A DNA stretch of 32,029 nt, taken from contig JAAYZX010000114.1 of assembly GCA_012514635.1 (NCBI GenBank), forward strand, positions 1 through 32,029, written 5' to 3'. Position numbers and translations under genes: made by a program. Under the pieces are notes generated by a model. That model was given only the letters and a program-made list of their open reading frames with translations, searched no databases and was not told the DNA's origin. The first letter of the stretch is position 1; the number at the start of each line of letters is the position of its first letter. Source of the DNA: Actinomycetota bacterium. Its GTDB lineage: Bacteria > Actinomycetota > Thermoleophilia > RBG-16-64-13. Of this stretch, positions 16,405 to 23,210 are shown piece by piece.

Positions 16405-18861
16405 TCAGCGGGTCTCCGCATCGCCGGCGAGCCCGCGCATCGACAGGGAGATCCTTCGTCGCTTCAGATCTACCTCCAGAACCGATACCTCCACGCGCTG
16501 TCCCACTTTGACCACCTCGGCCGGATCGCGCACGAAGCGGTCGGCCAGTTTGCTCACGTGCACCAGACCGTCTTGGTGCACGCCCACGTCCACGAACGCC
16601 CCGAATTTGGTCACATTGGTGACGATGCCCGGCAACCGCATGCCGGGCTCCAAGTCCTCGAGCTTCTCGATGCCGGGTGCGAAGGAGAAGGCCTCGAAGC
16701 GCTCGCGGGGGTCGCGGCCGGGACGGGCCAACTCGGCCAGGATGTCGGTGAGGGTGGGTAGGCCGATGGTGTCGGTCGCGTAGCGATTGAGGTCGATTTG
16801 GGCGCGCAGCGCAGACTCCCGCAGGAGGTCGGGGACGGTGTGGCCCAGGTCGCGGGCCATGGCCTGCACCACCGGGTAGCTCTCGGGGTGGACGGCGCCG
16901 GCGTCAAGGGGGTTGGAGGCGTCGTGGATGCGCAGGAAGCCGGCGGCCTGTTCGAAAGCCTTGGGGCCGAGACGGGGGACCTTACGTAGCTCGGCGCGGG
17001 AGCGGAAGGGACCGTTGGCGATGCGATGGGCCACGATGTTGGCGGCCAACTGCGGACCCAACCCCGACACATAGGAGAGTAGTTGCCGGCTGGCGAGGTT
17101 CACCTCCACACCTACGGAGTTGACGCAACTCATGACTACATCGTCGAGGGCGTGACGGAGGGCGGGTTGGTCAACATCATGCTGATATTGGCCCACGCCG
17201 ATGGATTTGGGGTCGATCTTGACCAGCTCGGAGAGGGGGTCTTGCAGGCGCCGGCCGATGGAGACGGCGCCGCGCACGGTCACGTCGTGATCGGGGAACT
17301 CCTCGCGGGCGGCGTCGGAGGCGGAGTAGATGGAGGCCCCGCTCTCGTTCACCATGACGACGACCACGGACGACGGCAGATCCAGGGTGCGCAGGAAGGT
17401 CTCGGTCTCACGGCCGGCGGTGCCGTTGCCCACAGCGACGGCCTCGATGCCGTACGCGCTCACCAGCTGGAGAACGCGTTCACCCGCGGCCGTCCGCAAT
17501 CGTTCCGATTGGTGGGGGAAGATGGTGTCGTGTTCCAACAGGTTCCCTTGGGCATCGAGGGCCGCCAGCTTGCAGCCGGTACGGAAGCCCGGGTCCACGG
17601 CCAGGACGGCCTTCTGTCCCAGAGGGGGCGCCAGCAGCAGCTCGCGTACGTTGGCGGCGAAAACGCGGATGGCCTCTTCGTCGGCGCGGCGTTTGAGTTC
17701 CACGCGGGCTTCCGTCTCCAGTGACGGTCCCAGTAGACGCCGGTAGGAGTCTTCGGTTGCCAGCCGTACCTGCTCTGAAGCGGGACCGCGGCCGGTTACA
17801 AACTGCTGTTCCAGTAGTGGCAGCGCTTCCTCCTCGGGTGGCTCCACTCTCAGCACCAGGAAACCCTCCTTCTCGCCGCGCAGCATGGCCAGCACACGGT
17901 GCGAGGGCGCGGTGGAGGCGGGCTCCTGCCAGTCGAAGTAGTCGCGGAACTTGACACCCTCCTCTTCTTTGCCCCTACCCACGTGCGACACCATGGCCCC
18001 ACGGTGGGAAAACAGAAGACGCAGGCGGGCGCGGGCCGCGGCGTCCTCGTTGACCCACTCGGCTATGATGTCGCGCGCCCCGGCCAGTGCGTCCTCGGCG
18101 GTGGGGACACCACGCTCCGCGTCCACGAAAGCGGCGGCGGCGGCCAACAGTTCGGCCGGGGTGGCGGTGGGCCGGGTGGGTAGGGAGTCGGGAGATGAGG
18201 TCGGTCCCGCCGTGGCGGTGCCTGGGACGGAGGCCGCCGTTGGAATGGCGTCTGGTACTTGGCTCGTGGCCTCCTCGGCCGATGGGCCTGCGACTGTATC
18301 CTGCGCAAACAGCCGGCGCGCCAATGGTTCCAGACCCCTCTCGCGTGCGATGGTAGCGCGGGTGCGTCGTTTGGGTCGGAAGGGTAGGTAAAGGTCCTCT
18401 ACTTCGGAGAGAGTGCCGGCGCCCTCCAGGGCGGCGCGGAGGTCTTCAGTGAGCAGTTCGCGTTCGGTCAGGGAGCGGAGCACGGCCTCGCGACGTTTGT
18501 CGAGTTCGGCGAGCCGTCCCAGGCGGTCGCGTACGGCGGCGACGGATACTTCATCCAGCGACCCTGTGGCCTCCTTGCGGTAGCGGGCGATGAAGGGGAC
18601 GGTGGCCCCGGTGGCCAACAGGTCGGCGGCGGCCGCCACCTGATGGGGCCGGACACCCAGCTCCGTGGCAATAGTGCGGTAATAGATTTCGGTGGGAGAT
18701 CGGAGGTCGGTTGATGTCGCCGAGCCTGCCGTCGGAGTCGAGCCTGTCGCTGGGGCTGCTGATTCTGTCGACGCCGACTTAGACCTCGTCGCCTTCGGTG
18801 CTGCGGGTGATCCCGCTACACCGTTCCCGATCTTTGTGTCGCCTCTGCCCGCTGCCCCCAC
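16405..18861 (-). CDS. tex: Tex, RNA-binding transcription accessory protein with S1 domain
   Basis: Tex is a conserved cytoplasmic nucleic acid-binding protein linked to transcription and RNA turnover. In order: Tex N-terminal helical region ('ATVPFIARYRKEATGSLDE'), YqgF-like RNase H fold ('VLAVDPGFRTGCKLAALD'), helix-hairpin-helix ('SGLGPQLAANIVAHR', 'KVPRLGPKAFEQAAGFLRI') and C-terminal S1 domain ('GIVTNVTKFGAFVDVGVHQD'). GTG 18861 is chosen for the GGAAGGAG five bases upstream; the frame opens at a TTG at 18891. Two additions are unusual: a ~55-residue Ala/Ser/Thr-rich N-terminal tail and a low-complexity Pro/Thr/Ser/Ala insert of ~50 residues (about 187-236), making 818 residues instead of the usual ~720-780. 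Confidence 0.95.
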   Translation of the reverse strand: MGAAGRGDTKIGNGVAGSPAAPKATRSKSASTESAAPATGSTPTAGSATSTDLRSPTEIYYRTIATELGVRPHQVAAAADLLATGATVPFIARYRKEATGSLDEVSVAAVRDRLGRLAELDKRREAVLRSLTERELLTEDLRAALEGAGTLSEVEDLYLPFRPKRRTRATIARERGLEPLARRLFAQDTVAGPSAEEATSQVPDAIPTAASVPGTATAGPTSSPDSLPTRPTATPAELLAAAAAFVDAERGVPTAEDALAGARDIIAEWVNEDAAARARLRLLFSHRGAMVSHVGRGKEEEGVKFRDYFDWQEPASTAPSHRVLAMLRGEKEGFLVLRVEPPEEEALPLLEQQFVTGRGPASEQVRLATEDSYRRLLGPSLETEARVELKRRADEEAIRVFAANVRELLLAPPLGQKAVLAVDPGFRTGCKLAALDAQGNLLEHDTIFPHQSERLRTAAGERVLQLVSAYGIEAVAVGNGTAGRETETFLRTLDLPSSVVVVMVNESGASIYSASDAAREEFPDHDVTVRGAVSIGRRLQDPLSELVKIDPKSIGVGQYQHDVDQPALRHALDDVVMSCVNSVGVEVNLASRQLLSYVSGLGPQLAANIVAHRIANGPFRSRAELRKVPRLGPKAFEQAAGFLRIHDASNPLDAGAVHPESYPVVQAMARDLGHTVPDLLRESALRAQIDLNRYATDTIGLPTLTDILAELARPGRDPRERFEAFSFAPGIEKLEDLEPGMRLPGIVTNVTKFGAFVDVGVHQDGLVHVSKLADRFVRDPAEVVKVGQRVEVSVLEVDLKRRRISLSMRGLAGDAETR

Positions 18862-18975
18862 GCCGCTCCTTCCCTCGACCGTCGCACGCAAAGGATACGC
18901 GATGGAGGGCGATGTGGGGGAACAGATCAGATGCTGCGGCGGGAGTAGTCCCGTGGCGTCCGCCTGTGCGGAAGC

Positions 18976-19428
18976 TTAATCCACGTTCAGGCTCTTCCGC
19001 ACAAACTCGCCGACGAGTACGGCCGCAGGGTAGGTGACCTCTTCCTCGGCTTGGGCGTGCAGCGTCAGGGCTTGGGCGAATTCGACGTACTCCTCCTTAC
19101 CGGACTCGGTGGCCGCTGCGGATAGCTCGGCGAGCGCGGCCACTATCTCTTTGTGCTCGGCCAGCATGTTATCGAGCTCGGCCTTCAGCCGATCGGTCAG
19201 GGCGAGCACACTACTCATCTCCGGAGTCACCTGCCCCCGGGCCAGTTCCCCTAGTAGCCCGAGCGGAGGCAGGGCGTATTCCTCTTCCTTCACGAAGTGG
19301 GGATGCAGCAGTTCGGCTACGGTCACGGCAGCGGCGCCGAGCGCGCCGCTCTCCTTGGTCGCGCGCCGCAGCGTGTCGTGTAGGGCATCGTGCTCCACTT
19401 TGAGCGCGCGCGGAGTCTCTAAGCGCAT
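18976..19428 (-). CDS. Hemerythrin-like HHE-domain protein
   Basis: The 150-residue, all-helical protein carries the spaced histidines and acids of the HHE cation-binding domain: 'KVEHDALHDTLRRA', 'LLHPHFVKEEEYALPPLG', 'MLAEHKEIVAALAEL' and 'LTLHAQAEEEVTYPAA'. Such proteins bind a di-iron centre and are used for oxygen, NO or iron handling. A clear GGAGG lies six bases before ATG 19428. It lies 114 bases upstream of tex on the same strand. Confidence 0.88.
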   Translation of the reverse strand: MRLETPRALKVEHDALHDTLRRATKESGALGAAAVTVAELLHPHFVKEEEYALPPLGLLGELARGQVTPEMSSVLALTDRLKAELDNMLAEHKEIVAALAELSAAATESGKEEYVEFAQALTLHAQAEEEVTYPAAVLVGEFVRKSLNVD

Positions 19429-19543
19429 AGCAAACCTCCAACGGCTTCAGCGCGTGATGCGATGTGGATGGATAGTTAGATACGTTTTGGTACCCAGGTT
19501 GGGGGTTTCGTCACACCCGGGCGTAGCGTCGTAGGGGCCCGCC

Positions 19544-19559
19544 GCCGGCCGCGGCCGGC
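19544..19559. other. GC-only 16-base palindrome after the CARF remnant
   Basis: GCCGGCCGCGGCCGGC is perfectly self-complementary and lies 5 bases downstream of the CARF remnant's stop on the minus strand. It could serve as a terminator stem, though no T-tract follows. Confidence 0.4.
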
Positions 19560-19564
19560 CCTGT

Positions 19565-20101
19565 CTACACGAACAGCCGCCGGTACCTCGTGTGGCAGTA
19601 GGCGGCTAGGTCCGCTGCGAAGGCGTTGATTATCTCGTCTGCATAGAACATGCCTAGTGTATTCATACAGCTCTGTAGGCTCTTGAAGCTCCCCACCAGA
19701 TTGAAGATCACGTGTGAGTTTGGGCTCCGGTAGGGGGACAGTTCCCGGCGTCGCCAATCCACAAGTCGAGACATGCCTCCGGAGAAAGCTTGGTAACTTT
19801 TAGTTGTTAGCCCGGTGAACGACGGTTGCAGGACGTTGTTAAACCCGAGTTGCTCCAGGATTGAGGCCAGCAGATCGGAGCAGGTGGCGTCCAGGTACGT
19901 GTCGGTGGCGACGAGGTAGTGAGTATCGAACGCACGGCGTTCGGGCGAGAAGAGACGCCGCTCGTAGAGTGACAACAAACCGTTTAGCTCGACACTCATC
20001 TTCATGAGCAAATTCAAGTTGACCACCGCGGCGGCGCTGGTAACCTGATTTGTTAGGGCAGAGACTTTATTTCGGACCGGCGCATATAGCTCACAGGAAG
20101 G
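19565..20101 (-). pseudogene. CARF-domain protein remnant (CRISPR ancillary, TIGR02619-like)
   Basis: The reading frame shows core elements of the CARF family linked to type III CRISPR signalling. Numbering from the GTG at 20026: 'KMSVELNGLLSL' (about 9-20), the 'TDT' signature in 'YLVATDTYLDATCSDLL' (37-53), 'FTGLTTKSYQAFSGGMSRLV' (70-89) and 'IFNLVGSFKSLQSCMNTLG' (107-125, standing for the family's N-x-TGGFK). The first beta strand with its G-T-S-L loop is absent, TGG is VGS, and the C-terminus turns into unrelated 'AAYCHTRYRRLFV'. The frame is open to 20101, then meets a stop. No effector domain follows. It looks like a broken gene; a short stand-alone CARF cannot be excluded. Confidence 0.65.
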
Positions 20102-20183
20102 TCAATGGCACCAGAGCTTCAGTGATCGTCTCTTCGTCCATTGCGGGAGGCCGGCGGTCTTCGCCGGCAACAGGATTCTCCAT
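20091..20183 (-). CDS. 30-residue ORF, possible frameshifted start of the CARF gene
   Basis: The ATG at 20183 follows AAGGGAGAA at ideal spacing and a good promoter. The frame runs 30 codons (starts MENPVAGEDRRPPAMDE) to a TGA at 20091, where it overlaps the open frame of the CARF remnant in another register. This suggests that a frameshift split an original longer gene, although the peptide itself is not like a known CARF N-terminus. Confidence 0.4.
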   Translation of the reverse strand: MENPVAGEDRRPPAMDEETITEALVPLTFL

Positions 20184-20223
20184 GCTTCTCCCTTGCGCGC
20201 GCCGTAGAACCCTTCAGGTATAG

Positions 20224-20252
20224 ATTCTAACGATTGCGTGGATGTAGAACAA
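20224..20252 (-). promoter_or_regulatory. Promoter for the CARF remnant
   Basis: On the minus strand, TTGTTC (20247-20252) and TAGAAT (20224-20229) are separated by 17 bases. The predicted start point near 20217 lies about 35 bases before the ATG at 20183, which has its own ribosome site, so the control region looks intact even though the coding part is broken. Confidence 0.55.
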
Positions 20253-20674
20253 AGGGGTTGCGTATAATATATATTACAAGCTAATCTGGAATGTAACGAA
20301 AAACGCCCCCCTTGGGCTGTGTGCTGACATAAGGTAACGTGGGGAGCCGTGGGCTCGGCTGGTTTAAGTCATTCTAACGTCGTACAAGACGCCAAAAGTA
20401 TAGAATGCAAAGACGAACGATCGCGCAAACCTCCTCAATGTCGATACGGATCGCGACACACAGCTGTGACACGAAGACAGATGTGGCCCAGTCGGATGGG
20501 GTCGGATGTGGCGGTGCGGGTATCTACGGAACGCAGGGACCGCTCGTTGTACTTCTACACCTACCCCAAACGACGTGAGCAGATATCCTATATATAACAA
20601 GATCGTCGAAGTGGGCACCGGGGTATAGGAGCGCTCTATTGGCTATGCGGGAATTGATCGACCCTCTGTGGCTG

Positions 20675-20686
20675 TGATAGCTATCA
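20675..20686. promoter_or_regulatory. Perfect 12-base palindrome, candidate operator of fakB operon
   Basis: TGATAGCTATCA is self-complementary and lies 70 bases before the first DegV/FakB start. The half TATCAAA (20682-20688) recalls lipid-gene operators of the FabT type, but this is only a resemblance. A possible -35 (TTGATC, 20654-20659) lies just upstream, so a bound protein would cover the promoter. Confidence 0.45.
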
Positions 20687-20727
20687 AAGGCTACGTCATT
20701 GGGGCGTTGTGCGCGCACCCAGGAGTA

Positions 20728-20750
20728 AGCCCCGTGCCGGCAAGGGGGCT
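20728..20750 (+). promoter_or_regulatory. Hairpin masking the ribosome site of the first DegV/FakB gene
   Basis: AGCCCC (20728-20733) pairs with GGGGCT (20745-20750). The right arm is the only purine-rich ribosome site before the TTG start at 20756. The stem would hide it, which suggests low basal translation or a switch. Confidence 0.45.
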
Positions 20751-20755
20751 GCAGT

Positions 20756-21613
20756 TTGAATCTTGACCGACACAATACGGCCATCGTTGTCGATTCAACC
20801 GCGGACCTGCCGCTCGATCTTGCGGAAGACTCCAACGTGACCATGATTCCGCTCACCGTGTATTTCGGCGAGGAGGCGTTTCTCGATTGGGTGCAGCTCA
20901 AGCCTTCGGATTTCTTCCAGAGGCTGGCTGCGGCTCCGCAGCTGCCCAAGACGTCGCAGCCTCCGGTGGGCGAATTCGTACAAGTTTTCAGAACACTGCG
21001 TGAGCGATACGCTCGGGTGTATTCCATTCATCTGAGCAGTAAGTTAAGCGGCACATATGAGAGTGCGCGGATCGCCGCACTCGAGGTGGACGGCGTGAGG
21101 GTGATTGATTCCAAATATGCAACCGGCGGGCTGGCCCTCCTCATCGACCGATTGGTAGAGCGGCTGGATCGCGGAACCCCGGAGAAGGAGTTCGACGCCT
21201 ATATCGCCCGCTACCTCAGGGAGGCCACCTTCATTTTCATTCCCGACACTCTCGATTACCTGCACAAAGGCGGGCGCATTGGAAGGGCATCGCACCTGAT
21301 CGGTACTATGCTGAGCATCAAGCCGGTGCTCATCATTGAGGACGGCATGGTGGCCGTACACAAGAAGGCGCGCGGTGCACGGCACGCGCTGACCATCATG
21401 CGCGAATGTCTGTTGGAGCGAACACTTCCTTGGCGTGATACGTATGTGGGTCTTACGCACTCGTTCAACGAGTCGCTGCTGGAACAGGTCAGGAATATGG
21501 TGTTAGATGCGCCGGACAGAATCGTACACCTGCGTGGAACTAGTATCGTGGGGTCTGTGATTGGGACATACGCAGGGCCGGGCGCGGTAGGGATAGGTTT
21601 CATTCAGGAGTAG
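20756..21613 (+). CDS. DegV-family fatty-acid-binding protein (FakB-like), first copy
   Basis: The 285-residue cytoplasmic protein binds a fatty acid and, in the FakAB system, presents it to the kinase FakA. The family pattern is clear: 'IVVDSTADLPLDLAEDSNV', 'PLTVYFGEE', 'LPKTSQPPVGEFV', 'YSIHLSSKLSGTYESA', 'DTLDYLHKGGRIGRAS' and 'IKPVLIIEDGMV'. One key position is altered: the final 'GTHxGPG' histidine, which helps hold the fatty acid carboxylate, is Y in 'IGTYAGPGAVGIGF'. A TTG start at 20756 follows a GGGGG site, partly folded into a hairpin. Its stop overlaps the next gene's GTG by one base, so translation is coupled. Confidence 0.92.
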   Translation: MNLDRHNTAIVVDSTADLPLDLAEDSNVTMIPLTVYFGEEAFLDWVQLKPSDFFQRLAAAPQLPKTSQPPVGEFVQVFRTLRERYARVYSIHLSSKLSGTYESARIAALEVDGVRVIDSKYATGGLALLIDRLVERLDRGTPEKEFDAYIARYLREATFIFIPDTLDYLHKGGRIGRASHLIGTMLSIKPVLIIEDGMVAVHKKARGARHALTIMRECLLERTLPWRDTYVGLTHSFNESLLEQVRNMVLDAPDRIVHLRGTSIVGSVIGTYAGPGAVGIGFIQE

Positions 21614-22509
21614 TGGACGAAAAGGCGGGGGGCGCGGGTGTGCCGGGAACGGTAGTCATTACTGATTCGGCCTCCAACATACCGCAACGGTTACGCGACG
21701 GACTACCTCTGAGCGTGGTTCCCATCACCCTCATATTGGACGGCGTTGACTATGGTGATGACGTGGATATGTCGGCGGCCGAGTTCTATGCACGCCAGGC
21801 GGCCGACCCCGATGCACAATACTCCACGTCCTGCCTTTCTGCCGGCCAAGCTCTGGCCGCTTATCGAGCGGTGGCGGAGTCGGCCGACGGTATAGTCTCG
21901 GTACACACAGGCAGTGGACTTAGCGGGTCTTTCGCCGCCGCCTGCCAGGCGGCGGATCTGATGGCCTCCGAGGGATCCATCCCAATAGAGTTGGTCGATA
22001 CCGGCACGGTAAGCATGGCCTGTGGGTTCTGCGTATTGGCCGCCGCTCGTGCAGCACGGAGTGGTGCGTCTGTGGTGGAGGCTGCGGAAGCAGCGCGCAG
22101 GACGGTTGATCGGGTCAAAATGTTTGTAGTGGTCAAAACTCTACGGGGTGTAGCTCAGAGTGGCAGAGTGCCCTCAGTTGTGGGTTACTTTCTAGCCCGC
22201 ATCCCCATCTCTCCCGTGCTGCAGATCGGGAATGGCGGCGTGAAATTGGTGCGACCCGAACGGACATATAGCCGCTCCATTGCGCACCTGATTAAGACTT
22301 TGTCGCGCGAGATCGGCGAGGACCCCGTGGATTTGGCGGTGATGCATGCGGCTGCGCCGGAGGAAGCAGTGGAGCTGGGCCGGTTGCTCAGCTCCCGACA
22401 CCAATGTCGACAGGTAACCATCACGGAGTTTACTCCTGCCATGGGAGCCCACACCGGCCAGGGTCTACTAGGCGCGGCGTTCTGTCCCGCGGAGTTGAGG
22501 ACGCTGTGA
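21613..22509 (+). CDS. DegV-family fatty-acid-binding protein (FakB-like), second copy
   Basis: This is a paralogue of the upstream gene (298 residues) with low similarity to it. Motifs: 'VVITDSASNIPQRLRDGLPL', 'VPITLILDGVDYGDDVDM', 'STSCLSAGQALAAY', 'VSVHTGSGLSGSFAAACQAA' and 'GVAQSGRVP'. Unlike the first copy it keeps the carboxylate-binding histidine in 'GAHTGQGLLGAAF'. The two may carry different acyl chains, as FakB1 and FakB2 do. GTG at 21613 overlaps the upstream stop with AGGAG close by; the stop overlaps the plsY start as GTGA. Confidence 0.9.
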   Translation: MDEKAGGAGVPGTVVITDSASNIPQRLRDGLPLSVVPITLILDGVDYGDDVDMSAAEFYARQAADPDAQYSTSCLSAGQALAAYRAVAESADGIVSVHTGSGLSGSFAAACQAADLMASEGSIPIELVDTGTVSMACGFCVLAAARAARSGASVVEAAEAARRTVDRVKMFVVVKTLRGVAQSGRVPSVVGYFLARIPISPVLQIGNGGVKLVRPERTYSRSIAHLIKTLSREIGEDPVDLAVMHAAAPEEAVELGRLLSSRHQCRQVTITEFTPAMGAHTGQGLLGAAFCPAELRTL

Positions 22510-23180
22510 ATTGGGCCGTTCTCTGGGTGGCACCGGTGGCTTATCTGGTGGGCTCGTTCCCCACGGCCTACGTTGTGGCTCGGCAGAGAACCGGTGTCGA
22601 TATCCGCACGGTGGGGAGCGGAAACGTGGGCGGATCGAACATGCGGGCTTTGCAGGGGACTTGGGCCACAGTATTTGTGGGCGTGATTGATATCTTTAAA
22701 GGGTTGCTCCCCGTGTGGCTGACCGTCAGGCTGGGTCTGGGGGCGCATGCAATGTATGTGGCGGCCGTGGCGGTGGTTGTGGGTCATGACTGGTCGGTCT
22801 GGCTTGGACTCCAGGGCGGCCGGGGTGGCGCGTCGTCGCTGGGGACGCTTCTCGTCCTCTATCCGTACGGTTTTCTTTGGATTGTAGGGTTCCTGACTAT
22901 AGGAAAGATAACCCAAACGGTAGCGATACTTCATTTATGCGGCGCCGCCGCCCTGCCCCTGGTGGCGTGGTTGCTGGGGCAGTCTGGAGGGCTGTTGGCG
23001 ACGCTGATCGTTTTGGCGCTCCTCATGGTGGTGAAGCGTCTGGAGGCAAATCAGTGCTTCCGGGTGCCGGCGGATAGAGAGGGGGGCGCCCCGCATGGGC
23101 TTCACGTGGGGACGACGAAGAAGGTGTATCTGAACCGGCTGTTTCTTGACCGCGATTACCGGGAGATATCGAACTCCTGA
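22506..23180 (+). CDS. plsY: Acyl-phosphate:glycerol-3-phosphate acyltransferase PlsY
   Basis: This integral membrane enzyme transfers an acyl group from acyl phosphate to sn-glycerol-3-phosphate, the first step of phospholipid synthesis. The 224-residue length and helices fit. Motifs: 'GSFPTAYVVAR', 'VGSGNVGGSNMRALQG' (phosphate loop, usually GNPGATN/GNIGATN), 'DIFKGLLPVWL' and 'GHDWSVWLGLQGGRGGASSLG' (usually GGKG; R replaces K). The C-terminal 'VKRLEANQCFRVPAD' part extends beyond the core. GTG 22506 overlaps the upstream stop as GTGA and has GAGG upstream. Its position after two FakB-like genes links it to acyl phosphate made from bound fatty acids. Confidence 0.92.
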   Translation: MNWAVLWVAPVAYLVGSFPTAYVVARQRTGVDIRTVGSGNVGGSNMRALQGTWATVFVGVIDIFKGLLPVWLTVRLGLGAHAMYVAAVAVVVGHDWSVWLGLQGGRGGASSLGTLLVLYPYGFLWIVGFLTIGKITQTVAILHLCGAAALPLVAWLLGQSGGLLATLIVLALLMVVKRLEANQCFRVPADREGGAPHGLHVGTTKKVYLNRLFLDRDYREISNS

Positions 23181-23205
23181 TCGCTTGTGACCGCTCCTGA
23201 TCGCT
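23174..23205. repeat. 12-base direct repeat spanning the plsY stop
   Basis: CTCCTGATCGCT occurs at 23174-23185 and 23194-23205, 20 bases apart. The first copy contains the plsY stop codon. It is likely a small slippage duplication at the convergent junction; no hairpin terminator is visible here. Confidence 0.5.
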
Positions 23206-23210
23206 ATCGA

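Larger units (their letters stand above)
20253..20755. other. Gene-poor stretch before the fakB operon
   Basis: No gene is recognised here on either strand. An AT-rich patch lies at 20262-20277. The middle part (about 20380-20580) reads like decayed sequence with short open frames only. Toward the end lie a 12-base palindrome and a hairpin covering the next gene's ribosome site, listed separately. I found no tRNA, CRISPR repeat or transposase remnant. Confidence 0.5.

Noticed and set aside
17083-17724. Long plus-strand open frame opposite tex
   Set aside because: Gly/Val/Leu-rich shadow of a high-GC gene with no family similarity; Tex domains on the minus strand are unambiguous.
20349-20597. 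82-codon plus-strand frame in the gene-poor stretch
   Set aside because: No ribosome site, no recognisable domain and composition unlike the neighbouring genes.
20027-20755. CRISPR array next to the CARF remnant
   Set aside because: I looked for regularly spaced repeats of 24-40 bases and found none; the stretch has only a short palindrome and hairpins.
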